A stretch of 33,386 nt of DNA from an uncultured Oscillospiraceae bacterium. Its GTDB lineage: Bacteria > Bacillota > Clostridia > Oscillospirales > Oscillospiraceae. Positions 25,801 to 33,089 of this stretch are shown in pieces. Where the stretch lies: positions 1-33,386 of the forward strand of contig CAAERF010000484.1 in assembly GCA_900758315.1 (NCBI GenBank). Direction: 5' to 3'. Position numbers and translations under genes: made by a program. The notes beneath the pieces were generated by a model, which saw only the letters and a list, made by a program, of their open reading frames with translations, had not been told where the DNA came from and did no database searches. Position 1 is the first letter of the stretch. Every line of letters begins with the position of its first letter.

Positions 25801-26311
25801 CAGGCTTCTTTTTTCTCTGCACATAGGCGATCAACACCGTCTCATCGCGTCCGCAGCTGCCAAACGCCCGTGCAAGCTCGGCATTTTTCTCATCGGTTCC
25901 GGTTGAAATGATGACATACCGATAATCGCTGTGTTCCCCGGCAAGCTGCTGCATTCCCTCTGCTGTCAGCTGTGCTTTCTCAAAAGAAAGCGTGCACCGG
26001 TTATCCTCCATCTCACTTTCAGAGACCCGCTTGTTCATGCAGGAGATTGCCGAAAAATGTGGCAGATAGGGTACCTTCTGAAGGAGCGTGTCCACGCACT
26101 GCGACGGGTTGGAACTTGCCAGCGTGATATGAAGCGCTGTGTCGAGAAGCTGCCCGTTCGTTGCGACTGTCGGCAGGATATCATCCAGGATCCGCTGGCC
26201 ATAACCGATTAGAAGAACTTTCAGCTCTCCTGCGTCATTCCGGTAAGGATAAAGGGGATGCCGGTCCAAAAAGCTGAAAAGTGATAGCCTGAACCCGGTA
26301 AAACTTTTCAT
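22871..26311 (-). CDS. Rossmann-RyR-CARF-PD-(D/E)XK-S1 fusion protein (Card1/Can2-like)
   Basis: The product has 1146 residues. In order: a TrkA-N-like Rossmann domain (about 30-165, KVLLIGYGQ); an RyR-like motif E-H-D-R-W...G-Y-R at 282-296; a helical linker; a CARF-like domain (about 490-640) with the strand AAVTFVGIA and YIDVSGADPLLTTAAMAYA at 594-612, where Card1/Can2 (DUF1887) proteins have D-V-T-G-G-T-K; a PD-(D/E)XK-like nuclease at about 855-960 with AEAYVYY, NEIDVL (Asp897) and FISVKAR (Lys912); a proline/alanine-rich linker; and an S1 RNA-binding domain at 1064-1140. In the usual (D/E)xK the acidic residue is Ser910 here, so activity may be altered. CARF nucleases normally respond to cyclic oligoadenylate in type III CRISPR, but no CRISPR is present. 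I infer a signal-gated nuclease. The start is behind AAAAAGGAG, with a strong own promoter. Confidence 0.75.
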   Translation of the reverse strand: MKSFTGFRLSLFSFLDRHPLYPYRNDAGELKVLLIGYGQRILDDILPTVATNGQLLDTALHITLASSNPSQCVDTLLQKVPYLPHFSAISCMNKRVSESEMEDNRCTLSFEKAQLTAEGMQQLAGEHSDYRYVIISTGTDEKNAELARAFGSCGRDETVLIAYVQRKKKPGLTMPSTEQAELIPFGFDADGAEFSEELEKIGLNLHSSYIRSADSRYSANSVLHDFYHDKYTYVSNMEAAIHIKAKLLCCGISCSDLKQAAKEFSARVAKDPTLIDRLASIEHDRWVFSKIFAGYRQLQDQTLIYRDGNTTHSSAQKWHTCLLPVDHTGASSITKEIWQAAESGTVSDSKLDPLDQMTLLLHQKCRENAEAHTGTVDSLLKTIQNLLADNASFPLSTYESFKQLSLAVSELRIHKRSAISLYRRSWKKLYDQIRADDGVHAAVLTSILDNLQAEMGSLIEYVSRKDYKEQDRILCRGIPYALTHQFRPVVLKLLSSKTTDNIASIQQMNPAAVTFVGIARTAMELAQIDTVLANLKRYVSHYLQETEFEYSIFVPNELCGTADDECEDLVFVPLLERKALVDEMSMLFSAAPAYIDVSGADPLLTTAAMAYADTQGCGVFYNYGGAFLNISRAEELEYPFPKQGFTVEQMFAINGADTIGAESSRITGLEGIYQPLWDLFLQNSMYWNTLPDKRIALPDDRTYTFPFAGEGGEVTIRTQQAVAQKLFPVLQQMVQLQYIQDISFDSVYGSARTIRFSVRPGITDAAQFQAALQSLCDGFDPQTMTFSLNYNHKTLQVSGLRCTVSLADDNPAYLKGHKTILQRLTELGGIYDVVYSDPKTCTFRLASPEMRHIMEKAGNLAEAYVYYTALLDCGFDDVENGLSFRHSVGSEIRNEIDVLCTSADRSLFISVKARNEGAFADPDLNYLNMVAYEIRYEAEHFGLNSKAVLAAPALPMFTLAANGTYVLSTYAMKCRSRGVYLCGRECFQSGMLGRTLTAIMNDADDTWSDFLRPAAGTAAPAAEMPSATAPVPADTSAPTRTMEPDPAPAADSIPAQIIPFENLAEGQVYYGKIVGIIPKSAFVEIGVRHKGTVVNGALFISDIADCYVSDIHDFVQEGDVVKVVVTYIDPQKTQFRVSMKQCRNGN

Positions 26312-26363
26312 ATATCCAACTCCTTTTTACATTTTGCGATTCACTCCCTGAGTTTATGATTTT

Positions 26364-26392
26364 ATCATATCACACCTGCCGGACTGTAACAA
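26364..26392 (-). promoter_or_regulatory. Promoter of the RyR-CARF-nuclease gene
   Basis: On the minus strand TTGTTA (26387-26392), a 17-base spacer and TATGAT (26364-26369) form a good vegetative promoter, followed by a leader of about 45 bases. Confidence 0.75.
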
Positions 26393-26492
26393 GGAAAATC
26401 TCAATGTTTCCTGCATACAGTCCCGATGATCTTCCCTTTGAATTTTCCCCCTTGGCACACAAAACCCACTATTTGTTTTGTATCAGGATGAA

Positions 26493-26533
26493 AAAAGCCA
26501 GACCTTTCACGTCCAAGGAAAGGTCCGGCTTTT
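26493..26533. terminator. Long hairpin between divergent genes
   Basis: AAAAGCCAGACCTTTC (26493-26508) pairs with GAAAGGTCCGGCTTTT (26518-26533) with one mismatch in 16 and A/T runs at both ends. As with 19538-19575, it lies between two divergent promoters and is not downstream of any gene in this window. Confidence 0.7.
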
Positions 26534-26557
26534 CTCTATGAGCCACTTTCATTCCCA

Positions 26558-26613
26558 ACTTTCAGGTAAAATCTGTTTTTTTGCACCGGTGAAAGAAAAC
26601 CATCTGATATCTT
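26558..26613 (+). promoter_or_regulatory. Extended -10 promoter with ACTTTCAG motif, second ATPase operon
   Basis: ACTTTCAG (26558-26565) lies 43 positions before an extended -10, TGATATCTT (-10 hexamer 26608-26613); a second ACTTTCA lies 13 bases further upstream (26545). TTTTGCACC at 26579-26587, the complement of GGTGCAAAA, falls between them. The -10 is weaker than at the other two promoters of this type. Confidence 0.5.
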
Positions 26614-26684
26614 TATGCCAGACAAAAGAGACCAGACCGCACTGCAGCCTAGAGTTCTCAGGAAAAGGAAAGGAGAGTTCGACC

Positions 26685-26870
26685 ATGAGCAACTGCAACC
26701 TCATCATGTTCCGGGCGAGCGACAGAACCGCTCCGGCAGACAGACAGGCGGAAGATACCCGATCGGTCTCCGTTCAGGATAAGGCTTGCTTGTACGACAG
26801 GGTCATCCCATTCGGGGAGATTGCAACGCTTTTAAAAGCACGGGAGGATCAAGGCAATGGCAAAACGTAA
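26685..26870 (+). CDS. Small hypothetical protein coupled to a VirD4-like ATPase gene
   Basis: This is a 61-residue soluble protein. The start at 26685 follows AAAGGAGAG; upstream in-frame codons overlap the promoter. The sequence (MSNCNLIMFRASDRT...VIPFGEIATLLKAR) is not recognised. It overlaps the ATPase gene by 14 bases, so it may mainly serve translational coupling or be a small partner of the ATPase. Confidence 0.6.
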   Translation: MSNCNLIMFRASDRTAPADRQAEDTRSVSVQDKACLYDRVIPFGEIATLLKAREDQGNGKT

Positions 26871-28335
26871 GACACGATCTTTGAACATCCCGGCAAAGTA
26901 CCCGGACAGGGCCGACCGCATGATCCTGGGCGATGGTTGCATCTTCAGTACAGACTGCCGGAAAACCGGACTGAATAACAATATCCTTGTCGTGGGCGGC
27001 AGCGGCTCCGGCAAAACGGTTTCGATCGTGGAACCATTCCTTCTGGAATCCTTTTCGCGCTCGATCGTCTGTTCTGTTACAAAGCGCGGGATCGTGAACA
27101 AATTCATCCCGCTGCTGCAAAACCGGGGGTATAAGATTCTGGATCTTGATTTTGTCCATCCATCGCGTGGAAATGTCTGCTTTGATCCGCTGGACTATAT
27201 CAACAGCTTTGCCGATATTTCGTTCCTGTCCCAGAGCATCATATCCGGAACAAGAAGAAACCATAATCTGGACCCCTATTGGGATGAATCGGCAGCTTCC
27301 CTTCTCAACGCTCTGATTGCCGAGACACTGATGCTGAAAGATGACCCGACATTTGCGGATGTACTGGAAACGATCGATTCCCTTTCCATTTTCTCACGCT
27401 ATGATGAACTGGTCACAACCGATCTGGACGAAAAGTTCAAGTTTCTGGAATCAAAAGATCCGCTCAATTACGCTTCTTCCAACTGGCGGACTTTCAGCAA
27501 TCTGCCTGTCAAAACAGCGGGCTGCGTGTTCAGCACGCTGCATTCCATTATAGATTCGACTTTTACCCCTGAACTGCGTGTGATGTTCCGGATGCGGAAA
27601 AGGCTCCGATTTGAGCAGCTGGCCAATGAAAAGACAGCGCTTTTTATCACATCCAGCCCCGTCAATCCCAGCATTAACAGTTTTATCAGCCTGTTCTATG
27701 CCCAACTGTTCAAGGAACTGTTCGATTACGCAGAAAACCAGCCGGACGGAAAACTGCCCGTTCCCGTCCACCTGATTGCAGATGATTTCGCTACCGGCTG
27801 TCCTGTTCCGCTATTTGACCAGTACATTTCGATCCTGCGTGAAAAGCAGATCTCAGTCACCCTTCTCATCCAGTCGGAAACGCAGCTGGCTTCTCTTTAC
27901 GGAGATGGCCCGGCAACTACGATCAGAAACAATTGTGATACCTATGTCTACATGGGCAGTAACGACCTGGCAACCGCACAGAATATCAGTGTCCGCGCCA
28001 ATGTTCCGCTGAAGGATATTCTGGAGATGCCCATTGGCAGCCAGATCCTGTTCCGGCACGGTTCCAAACCGCATTACGGACAGCGTTACAATACGTTTGC
28101 GAACGCGGAATATCAGAATGTCCTCCGGGAATACGAGAAACGTGTCGCAAAAGAATTCAGACTTCGGCAGAGAGTCCGTTCCGGGCAGAAAGCAAATCCG
28201 GAAAATGATGATGCAAACCGCCGGCACACTGCGTTTTTGCAGGAAATCTTCATCCGTGTTCCATCAGAAAAATCGTTCGTTGGCAGCGTTTCGGCCGAGG
28301 AGCCAGATCTGTTGGCACAGCTTTTTGAAGAATAA
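26857..28335 (+). CDS. VirD4/TraG-type coupling-protein-like ATPase
   Basis: The product has 492 residues. Walker A is GGSGSGKT at 47-54; an early PYWDESAASLL segment matches the D-P-(F/Y)-W signature of TraG/VirD4; Walker B is VHLIADDFA with Asp309-Asp310; TLLIQSETQL gives the glutamine-containing strand; and the C-terminal IGSQILFRHGSKP matches the family end. It is a more canonical T4SS-type coupling ATPase than the one at 16415-17824. It lacks the N-terminal membrane helices of typical VirD4 proteins; the polytopic protein encoded 15 bases downstream could supply the membrane part. Family members feed DNA or protein into type IV secretion channels. No other secretion or mobilisation gene is seen, so the substrate is unknown. 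GGGAGG precedes the start. Confidence 0.88.
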   Translation: MAKRKTRSLNIPAKYPDRADRMILGDGCIFSTDCRKTGLNNNILVVGGSGSGKTVSIVEPFLLESFSRSIVCSVTKRGIVNKFIPLLQNRGYKILDLDFVHPSRGNVCFDPLDYINSFADISFLSQSIISGTRRNHNLDPYWDESAASLLNALIAETLMLKDDPTFADVLETIDSLSIFSRYDELVTTDLDEKFKFLESKDPLNYASSNWRTFSNLPVKTAGCVFSTLHSIIDSTFTPELRVMFRMRKRLRFEQLANEKTALFITSSPVNPSINSFISLFYAQLFKELFDYAENQPDGKLPVPVHLIADDFATGCPVPLFDQYISILREKQISVTLLIQSETQLASLYGDGPATTIRNNCDTYVYMGSNDLATAQNISVRANVPLKDILEMPIGSQILFRHGSKPHYGQRYNTFANAEYQNVLREYEKRVAKEFRLRQRVRSGQKANPENDDANRRHTAFLQEIFIRVPSEKSFVGSVSAEEPDLLAQLFEE

Positions 28336-28350
28336 AAAAGGAGGATCCTT

Positions 28351-29907
28351 ATGACAGGAATCAAACGATCAAGCAAACAAATCCTGCCGATGGTCATCGG
28401 CAGCACACTGGTCCTGGGTCTGATCTGGCTGAACACTTTCATTCATCAGAACAGTTTCAGCGACAGTTATGGAGATTTTTCGTTCCTCATAGAAATTATC
28501 CCGGCCATCAGCCTTGCAACCCTGTTAAATACACTTGTGATGTTCCGGCCAGCCGTGTGGCAGTCTACATACAGCACAGCGGACTGTGCGCAGGATGCAG
28601 CATGGAGTGCGATCGCCATGATGGTTCTGTTTTTTTGCGAGATCGGAGGCCAAGGCAACGTTTCCTTTTTCTCGTATTCCAGTGTCGTGCTCGGAAGCTT
28701 CACATTTCCCAAACGATATATCTACGATTTTTGGGTCATCATCTGGTTCCCGATCCAGGTAGATGCCATTCTGCGGGCGATGAAACATGAGGACTTCAGT
28801 CAGGATGCCCAGCAAAACGGTTTCGCCTCCCTTTTTGTCATGACGCTTGAAGAACTTCTGTTTTTTCAGGCAATGCCGAATATCTGGCAGTTTGATCTTC
28901 TGCTTCTCAATACGTTCACACTGGCGGTTGCAGTGTGGAAATATGTACCAACCGAATATGCTGAAAGATATATCCTGCATGTTGGGCTGTATACAATTAT
29001 CCGAACGCTATGCCTACCCCTGCAGCTGGAGCTTCCGGTGGAGGGCGATACCATCTGTATGCTCTCCAGTAACTGGGAGGCACTGAAAGCAGCCGTCAGT
29101 GAAATCGCAACGCATGCCGCGTTCTTTGGCACATCGGACTTTTTGAAAGTTTCCGCTGATGCACATTACTGGCTGGCAGACAATCGCACACCCGTGCTGC
29201 AGCTTCTGTACTATGGCGGCTGGGCTGCCGTGATCGGCCTGGCTCTGGTTCTGGTTGGCTTCATCTGGGCGCTTGTAAAGCTGGTTGACTTCCGGAATGC
29301 CCGCGTCCATAAAGAATGGTCTGTATACGCTACCGCAGCAGGGATGCTTTCTTACCGTGCCGTGTGCGGGATGTTGTACGGTTTTGGCACTCCCTGGCCG
29401 GTCACTCTGCCTTTTCTCGGCAGGAACAGCCTGCTGGATCTGTCGGTCTTTGCCCTCATCCTGTGGGGTGCATGGGAGAACATCCAGATTTCCAGACACC
29501 AGCATCTGGAAGATACGTTCGTTCCAGCTGAAACACTTCTTGACGCAGGCGATCAGTTGCATTGTCAGGTCCACAATCCAGATGGCACCCCCTGCACTAC
29601 GGACTATCTGTTTGACGAACCGGTTCTTGTTTCAGGCAAAGAAGGTGAGCTTTCGTGTACTGCCGATGAATACGCTCTGCCGGAAAAGTCATTCACAGTC
29701 TTTACAACGACAGTTGATTCCCGCACGATCCGGTTCATCCTGGAACACGAACCCGATGAATGGGTGCTCCCGGATTCGTCCACAAACGAACTTCAGCAAC
29801 GGGTCCGACAGCGGTACAGTGCGTATCATGCCCCTGTTTCGATGGAAGGCGTACATACAGATGAATACATGGAGGAACCATACGATGAAGATCCTGAAAC
29901 TGTTTAA
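28351..29907 (+). CDS. Polytopic membrane protein of unknown function
   Basis: The product has 518 residues. GGAGGATCCTT precedes the ATG. About eight hydrophobic segments are visible: near 11-31, 43-65, 84-101, 123-140, 151-190 (probably two), 288-310, about 325-348 and about 360-378. A soluble C-terminal part of about 130 residues follows, acidic at its end. I do not recognise a family. The gene directly follows the VirD4-like ATPase gene and overlaps a small membrane peptide gene by 23 bases, so a membrane platform for that ATPase is a reasonable inference. It could equally be an independent effector or transporter. Confidence 0.75.
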   Translation: MTGIKRSSKQILPMVIGSTLVLGLIWLNTFIHQNSFSDSYGDFSFLIEIIPAISLATLLNTLVMFRPAVWQSTYSTADCAQDAAWSAIAMMVLFFCEIGGQGNVSFFSYSSVVLGSFTFPKRYIYDFWVIIWFPIQVDAILRAMKHEDFSQDAQQNGFASLFVMTLEELLFFQAMPNIWQFDLLLLNTFTLAVAVWKYVPTEYAERYILHVGLYTIIRTLCLPLQLELPVEGDTICMLSSNWEALKAAVSEIATHAAFFGTSDFLKVSADAHYWLADNRTPVLQLLYYGGWAAVIGLALVLVGFIWALVKLVDFRNARVHKEWSVYATAAGMLSYRAVCGMLYGFGTPWPVTLPFLGRNSLLDLSVFALILWGAWENIQISRHQHLEDTFVPAETLLDAGDQLHCQVHNPDGTPCTTDYLFDEPVLVSGKEGELSCTADEYALPEKSFTVFTTTVDSRTIRFILEHEPDEWVLPDSSTNELQQRVRQRYSAYHAPVSMEGVHTDEYMEEPYDEDPETV

Positions 29908-30067
29908 AAAATATTTTTGCCTTACAGCCGTCAGCATTGCACTGCTTGGCCTGGTGCTTGCCGGGTGGAAATTCAGCCTTCAGGCGGCCAGACAGGCGCA
30001 GAAAGTGAATTCGATCAATGCGTGGATACAATTTGACACTGCATTGGAACAGATGTTGTCCGCCTGA
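29885..30067 (+). CDS. Small single-helix membrane protein
   Basis: This is a 60-residue protein with a basic N-terminus (MKILKLFKKY), one hydrophobic helix (about 12-31, LTAVSIALLGLVLAGWKF) and a helical polar tail. GGAGG lies inside the preceding gene, 8 bases before this ATG, and the genes overlap by 23 bases in another frame. It ends the plus-strand unit; no terminator follows. The function is unknown. Confidence 0.65.
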   Translation: MKILKLFKKYFCLTAVSIALLGLVLAGWKFSLQAARQAQKVNSINAWIQFDTALEQMLSA

Positions 30068-30094
30068 AGCATCTTGTCGGTCTGCGAAATGTAA

Positions 30095-31039
30095 GTGTCA
30101 CAAACCGGCTCTTATTTCAGTTCAGAAGTTACTTTCCGTATCCTGATACAGCGAGTTCGTTTTGGCCTCGGCGGCGCTGCCCGCAAAGGCGCGAGCGGCG
30201 GCTGGACGCTGGAAACGCTCCGGAACATGGCCTTGGAGCAGAACTTTGCCTGTGCCGTGGTCTTTCTGGGCGGCGGCAGCAGCATCGGGGAAATTCTGGA
30301 AAATGCAGATCTCTCCCAGTGCGGCTATGTGAAAGAGATCCCGGAAAGCCGATATGTCTCTGCCCCGGATGGCGGGTACGAACTTTACTGCATCGTCCCG
30401 GCCTACGGTGCCACGCTGGCCGTCAATGAATGGGTGTGCAATGAGGGCAACGGCTTTGTGGGCGAGACCGGGCAGGTGCTCTACCGCAGCGACGAGGCAG
30501 ACCCCATCCTGCTTTTCTGCAATGTCAGTGATATCATCCCCAGCACCGAAGTCGTCATCACGACCCGGCAGGGAGATGTTCTGGACTGGAACCCCTGCCT
30601 TTCCCTTCAGGACGGCACGGTGAACACCCCGTGGAACCTCGGTGGCGGCGTATGGGACCTGACGAGATACGAAAAAGAGCCTTTTGAGGGTTGATGGTCT
30701 GCGTTGGCCCGGGGCGAAGACGGGCAGGCACTCAGCCTGAACCTGCTTTTTGAAAGGTCCGGCAACGAGCTTTATTACAGCTATGGCCCGGGCAACCGTG
30801 CGCCGATTGCAAAGTACAGCGGCAGCTGGCTGATTCTGGACGGCGAAGGCGGTGCATGGGATACGCCCCGGCAGATCAAATTTACCCTTTACAGCCGAAC
30901 CGATGGCGCAGCAGATCTGTCAGGTATTTTCGAGGTCACGCGCCGGTCGGACGGTCGGCTGGAAGTGACCCATCTGGATGGCGACCCGCTTCTGTCCGGC
31001 CTGACTTCCGGAACGCTGCTTCTGGATCCTGAGAGCTGA
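30095..31039 (+). pseudogene. Broken hypothetical gene with in-frame stop and unclear 5' end
   Basis: One continuous reading frame runs from about 30095 to 31039 except for a TGA at 30692-30694, which splits it into about 199 and 114 codons (the downstream frame resumes at once with W-S-A-L-A-R-G-E). Both halves are beta-rich and look like one protein: LYCIVPAYGATLAVNEW before the stop and ISGSW-like KYSGSWLILDGEGG after it. No ribosome binding site precedes the GTG at 30095, and the coding-like GC-rich composition begins only near 30160, so the 5' end is probably lost as well. I do not recognise the family. The alternatives are stop-codon readthrough or a sequencing error. The flanking 5'-nucleotidase gene is also broken. 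Confidence 0.65.
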
Positions 31040-31077
31040 GACAGTCTGAGCCGGATCCCGGACCATGGAGGAATGAT

Positions 31078-32543
31078 ATGATGAAACACACAAAAAAGAT
31101 CACCATCCTGCACTCCAACGATATGCACGGCGATTTTCTGGCCGAACAGCTGGATGACAAACTGGTAGGCGGCGTGTCGATGCTTTCGGGCTATGTGGAA
31201 AAGGTGCGCAGCGAAGAAAAAATGTTCTCTATGCCATTGCAGGCGATATGTTCCGCGGCTCGGTCATCGATTCGGAATACAAGGGGCTTTCCACGATCGA
31301 GATCATGAACGCCCTCGCCCCGGATATCGTCACCATCGGCAACCATGAGGTGGATTACGGTGTCGCGCATCTGCTTTTCATCGAAAAGCTGGCGCGATTC
31401 CCCATCATCAACGCCAACCTCTACATCAAGCACACCCAGACGCGGCTGTTCACGCCGTATAAGATTTTACAGATAGATGGGATGAACATCCTTTTCATCG
31501 GCATCATCACACAAGACGTGATCAACCAGACAAAATCCGAATCCCTCATCGGCTCCTTTGTAGATACGGCAGCCGCAGCGGTGGAGGCGGGCAAGATCTG
31601 CAACGCCCACAACAGCATCGACATTGATTTTACGGTCCTGCTCACTCACATCGACTTTGAAGAGGATCGGCGGCTTGCCAGCCAGCTGGACCCGGCCTGG
31701 GGTGTGGACCTCATCATCGGCGGGCATTCCCACACCTTTTTGAAACAGGCATGGGAAGAAAACGGCATTGTAATTACACAGGCCGGGACCGGGACGGATC
31801 AGATTGGCCGGTTCGACATCGTAGTGGACACCGACAACAACTGCATCGACTCCTACACATGGAAGTCCGTTCCCATCATCGACAAAAACTGTCCTCGGAA
31901 CCCGGTGATGGAACAGGTCATTGCACAATTCTCCTGTCAGGTAGATGAAAAGTATAATCACATCGTGGCGCGGTTCCGCCGGGAACTGACCCACCCGGAG
32001 CGCAATCAGGAAACGGAGCTGGGCGACCTGCTGGCCGATATCTTTACCCAGAGCCTTGGCGTGGATGTCATGCTGCTGGGTTCCGGCAGCATCCGGGCCG
32101 AAAGGCTGGGACCTGTTGTGACCTACGGAAACCTGACCGAGGCGTTCCCCTACGATGACGGCGTGTATCTGTTCAAGGTCACCGGCAGACAGCTGCGGCA
32201 TATGCTGCGTTTTATGCTGCGGGAAGAATCTTTCGCGGGCCACACTGAGTTTTACCAGATCCCGGCAGCGCTCCGCCTGCGGTACAGCCGCAGCAACCAT
32301 GATTTTGAGTCGCTGACCTACAAGGGTGAGGAAGTAACAGACGAGAGAATTTTCACCGTCGGGATGCAGAATTTCCACTTCCAAAACATCACCAGCTTCT
32401 TCGATGTCACTCGGGAGGAAATCGCCCGCCTGCAAAAGCCCCGTACCATTGCAACCTCCTGTCAGGATGTGCTTATAGAATACTTTCAGGAGTACGAGTG
32501 GCTGGATCACTGGCTGGATGGCCGGATCACCGTAACACCATAA
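31078..32543 (+). pseudogene. UshA/5'-nucleotidase-family metallophosphatase gene with a frameshift
   Basis: The intact product would be about 487 residues. The N-terminal part (31078 on) holds ILHSNDMHGD, the metal-binding start of calcineurin-like phosphoesterases. The rest, in a different frame, holds GDMFRGS, IGNHEVDYG, GGHSHT and the 5'-nucleotidase C-terminal domain (ELGDLLADIF...GSGSIRA). The frames join at a run of six A at 31217-31222: adding one A restores E-E-K-N-V-L-Y-A-I-A-G-D. The run does not form a good -1 slippery heptamer in the zero frame, so a one-base deletion, transcriptional slippage or a sequencing error is more likely than programmed ribosomal shifting. Family members remove phosphate from nucleotides. 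There is no signal peptide. GGAGG precedes the start. Confidence 0.85.
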
Positions 32544-32561
32544 CAGGAAAGGGCGGATCCT

Positions 32562-33089
32562 ATGAAACGATCCTTACGGAGGCAGTGGAAAATGGCATTT
32601 CTCGCTTCGCTGCTGGGAATAACACTTGCGATGCTGGGGTGCACCAGAACGCCCAAAGCATCTTCAGTTCCCATCACTGAGGTGCAGAAGATCAGCTTTT
32701 CGCAACAAGGGATGGCACGCGCTGCAATCACCAACCGGATCATCCGCCGTACCGATCAAGGCGCAGAGATCGTGCTGGAACTCTGGGACGGTGAGGAGCC
32801 GGATTCTGTGTATCCTACAGATGCATCGGTCCTGCAAGAGGCCAGAGAACTTCTTGAGACCTACGATGTCGGCAGCTGGAACGGTTTCAAAGGCAGCAAC
32901 CGTGCGGTGCTGGATGGTGAAAGCTTCGGTTTCTACGTTGAATTTACAGATGACTCTACGATCTCGGCGTATGGGACCAATTCGTTCCCACCGCATTATC
33001 GGGAAGTATACAGTGCCCTGTGGGATCTGACTGCTCCTGCGCAGGAAGCCTATGAACTGGAACACCCGGAGGAATCGTCCACTCTCTGA
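32562..33089 (+). CDS. Small lipoprotein of unknown function
   Basis: The product has 175 residues. A basic N-terminus (KRSLRRQWK), a hydrophobic stretch and MLGC with Cys27 make a lipoprotein signal. The mature part is acidic, with a beta-rich core (AEIVLELWDGEEPDSVYP, GESFGFYVEFTDD) and a charged C-terminus. I do not recognise the family. It begins 18 bases after the phosphatase gene and probably shares its transcript. The ribosome binding site is weak (AAAGGGCGG). Confidence 0.75.
   Translation: MKRSLRRQWKMAFLASLLGITLAMLGCTRTPKASSVPITEVQKISFSQQGMARAAITNRIIRRTDQGAEIVLELWDGEEPDSVYPTDASVLQEARELLETYDVGSWNGFKGSNRAVLDGESFGFYVEFTDDSTISAYGTNSFPPHYREVYSALWDLTAPAQEAYELEHPEESSTL

Noticed and set aside
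19735..26311. Type III CRISPR-Cas association of the CARF protein
   Set aside because: No Cas10, Csm/Cmr gene or repeat-spacer array was seen anywhere in the window.
31211..31235. Programmed -1 ribosomal frameshift in the 5'-nucleotidase gene
   Set aside because: In the zero frame the A run reads GAA-AAA-ATG, which does not allow good tandem re-pairing in the -1 frame; a missing A is simpler.
31467..32510. 347-codon minus-strand frame opposite the 5'-nucleotidase gene
   Set aside because: It is a shadow of the strongly biased codon use of the phosphatase; no start signal or domain.
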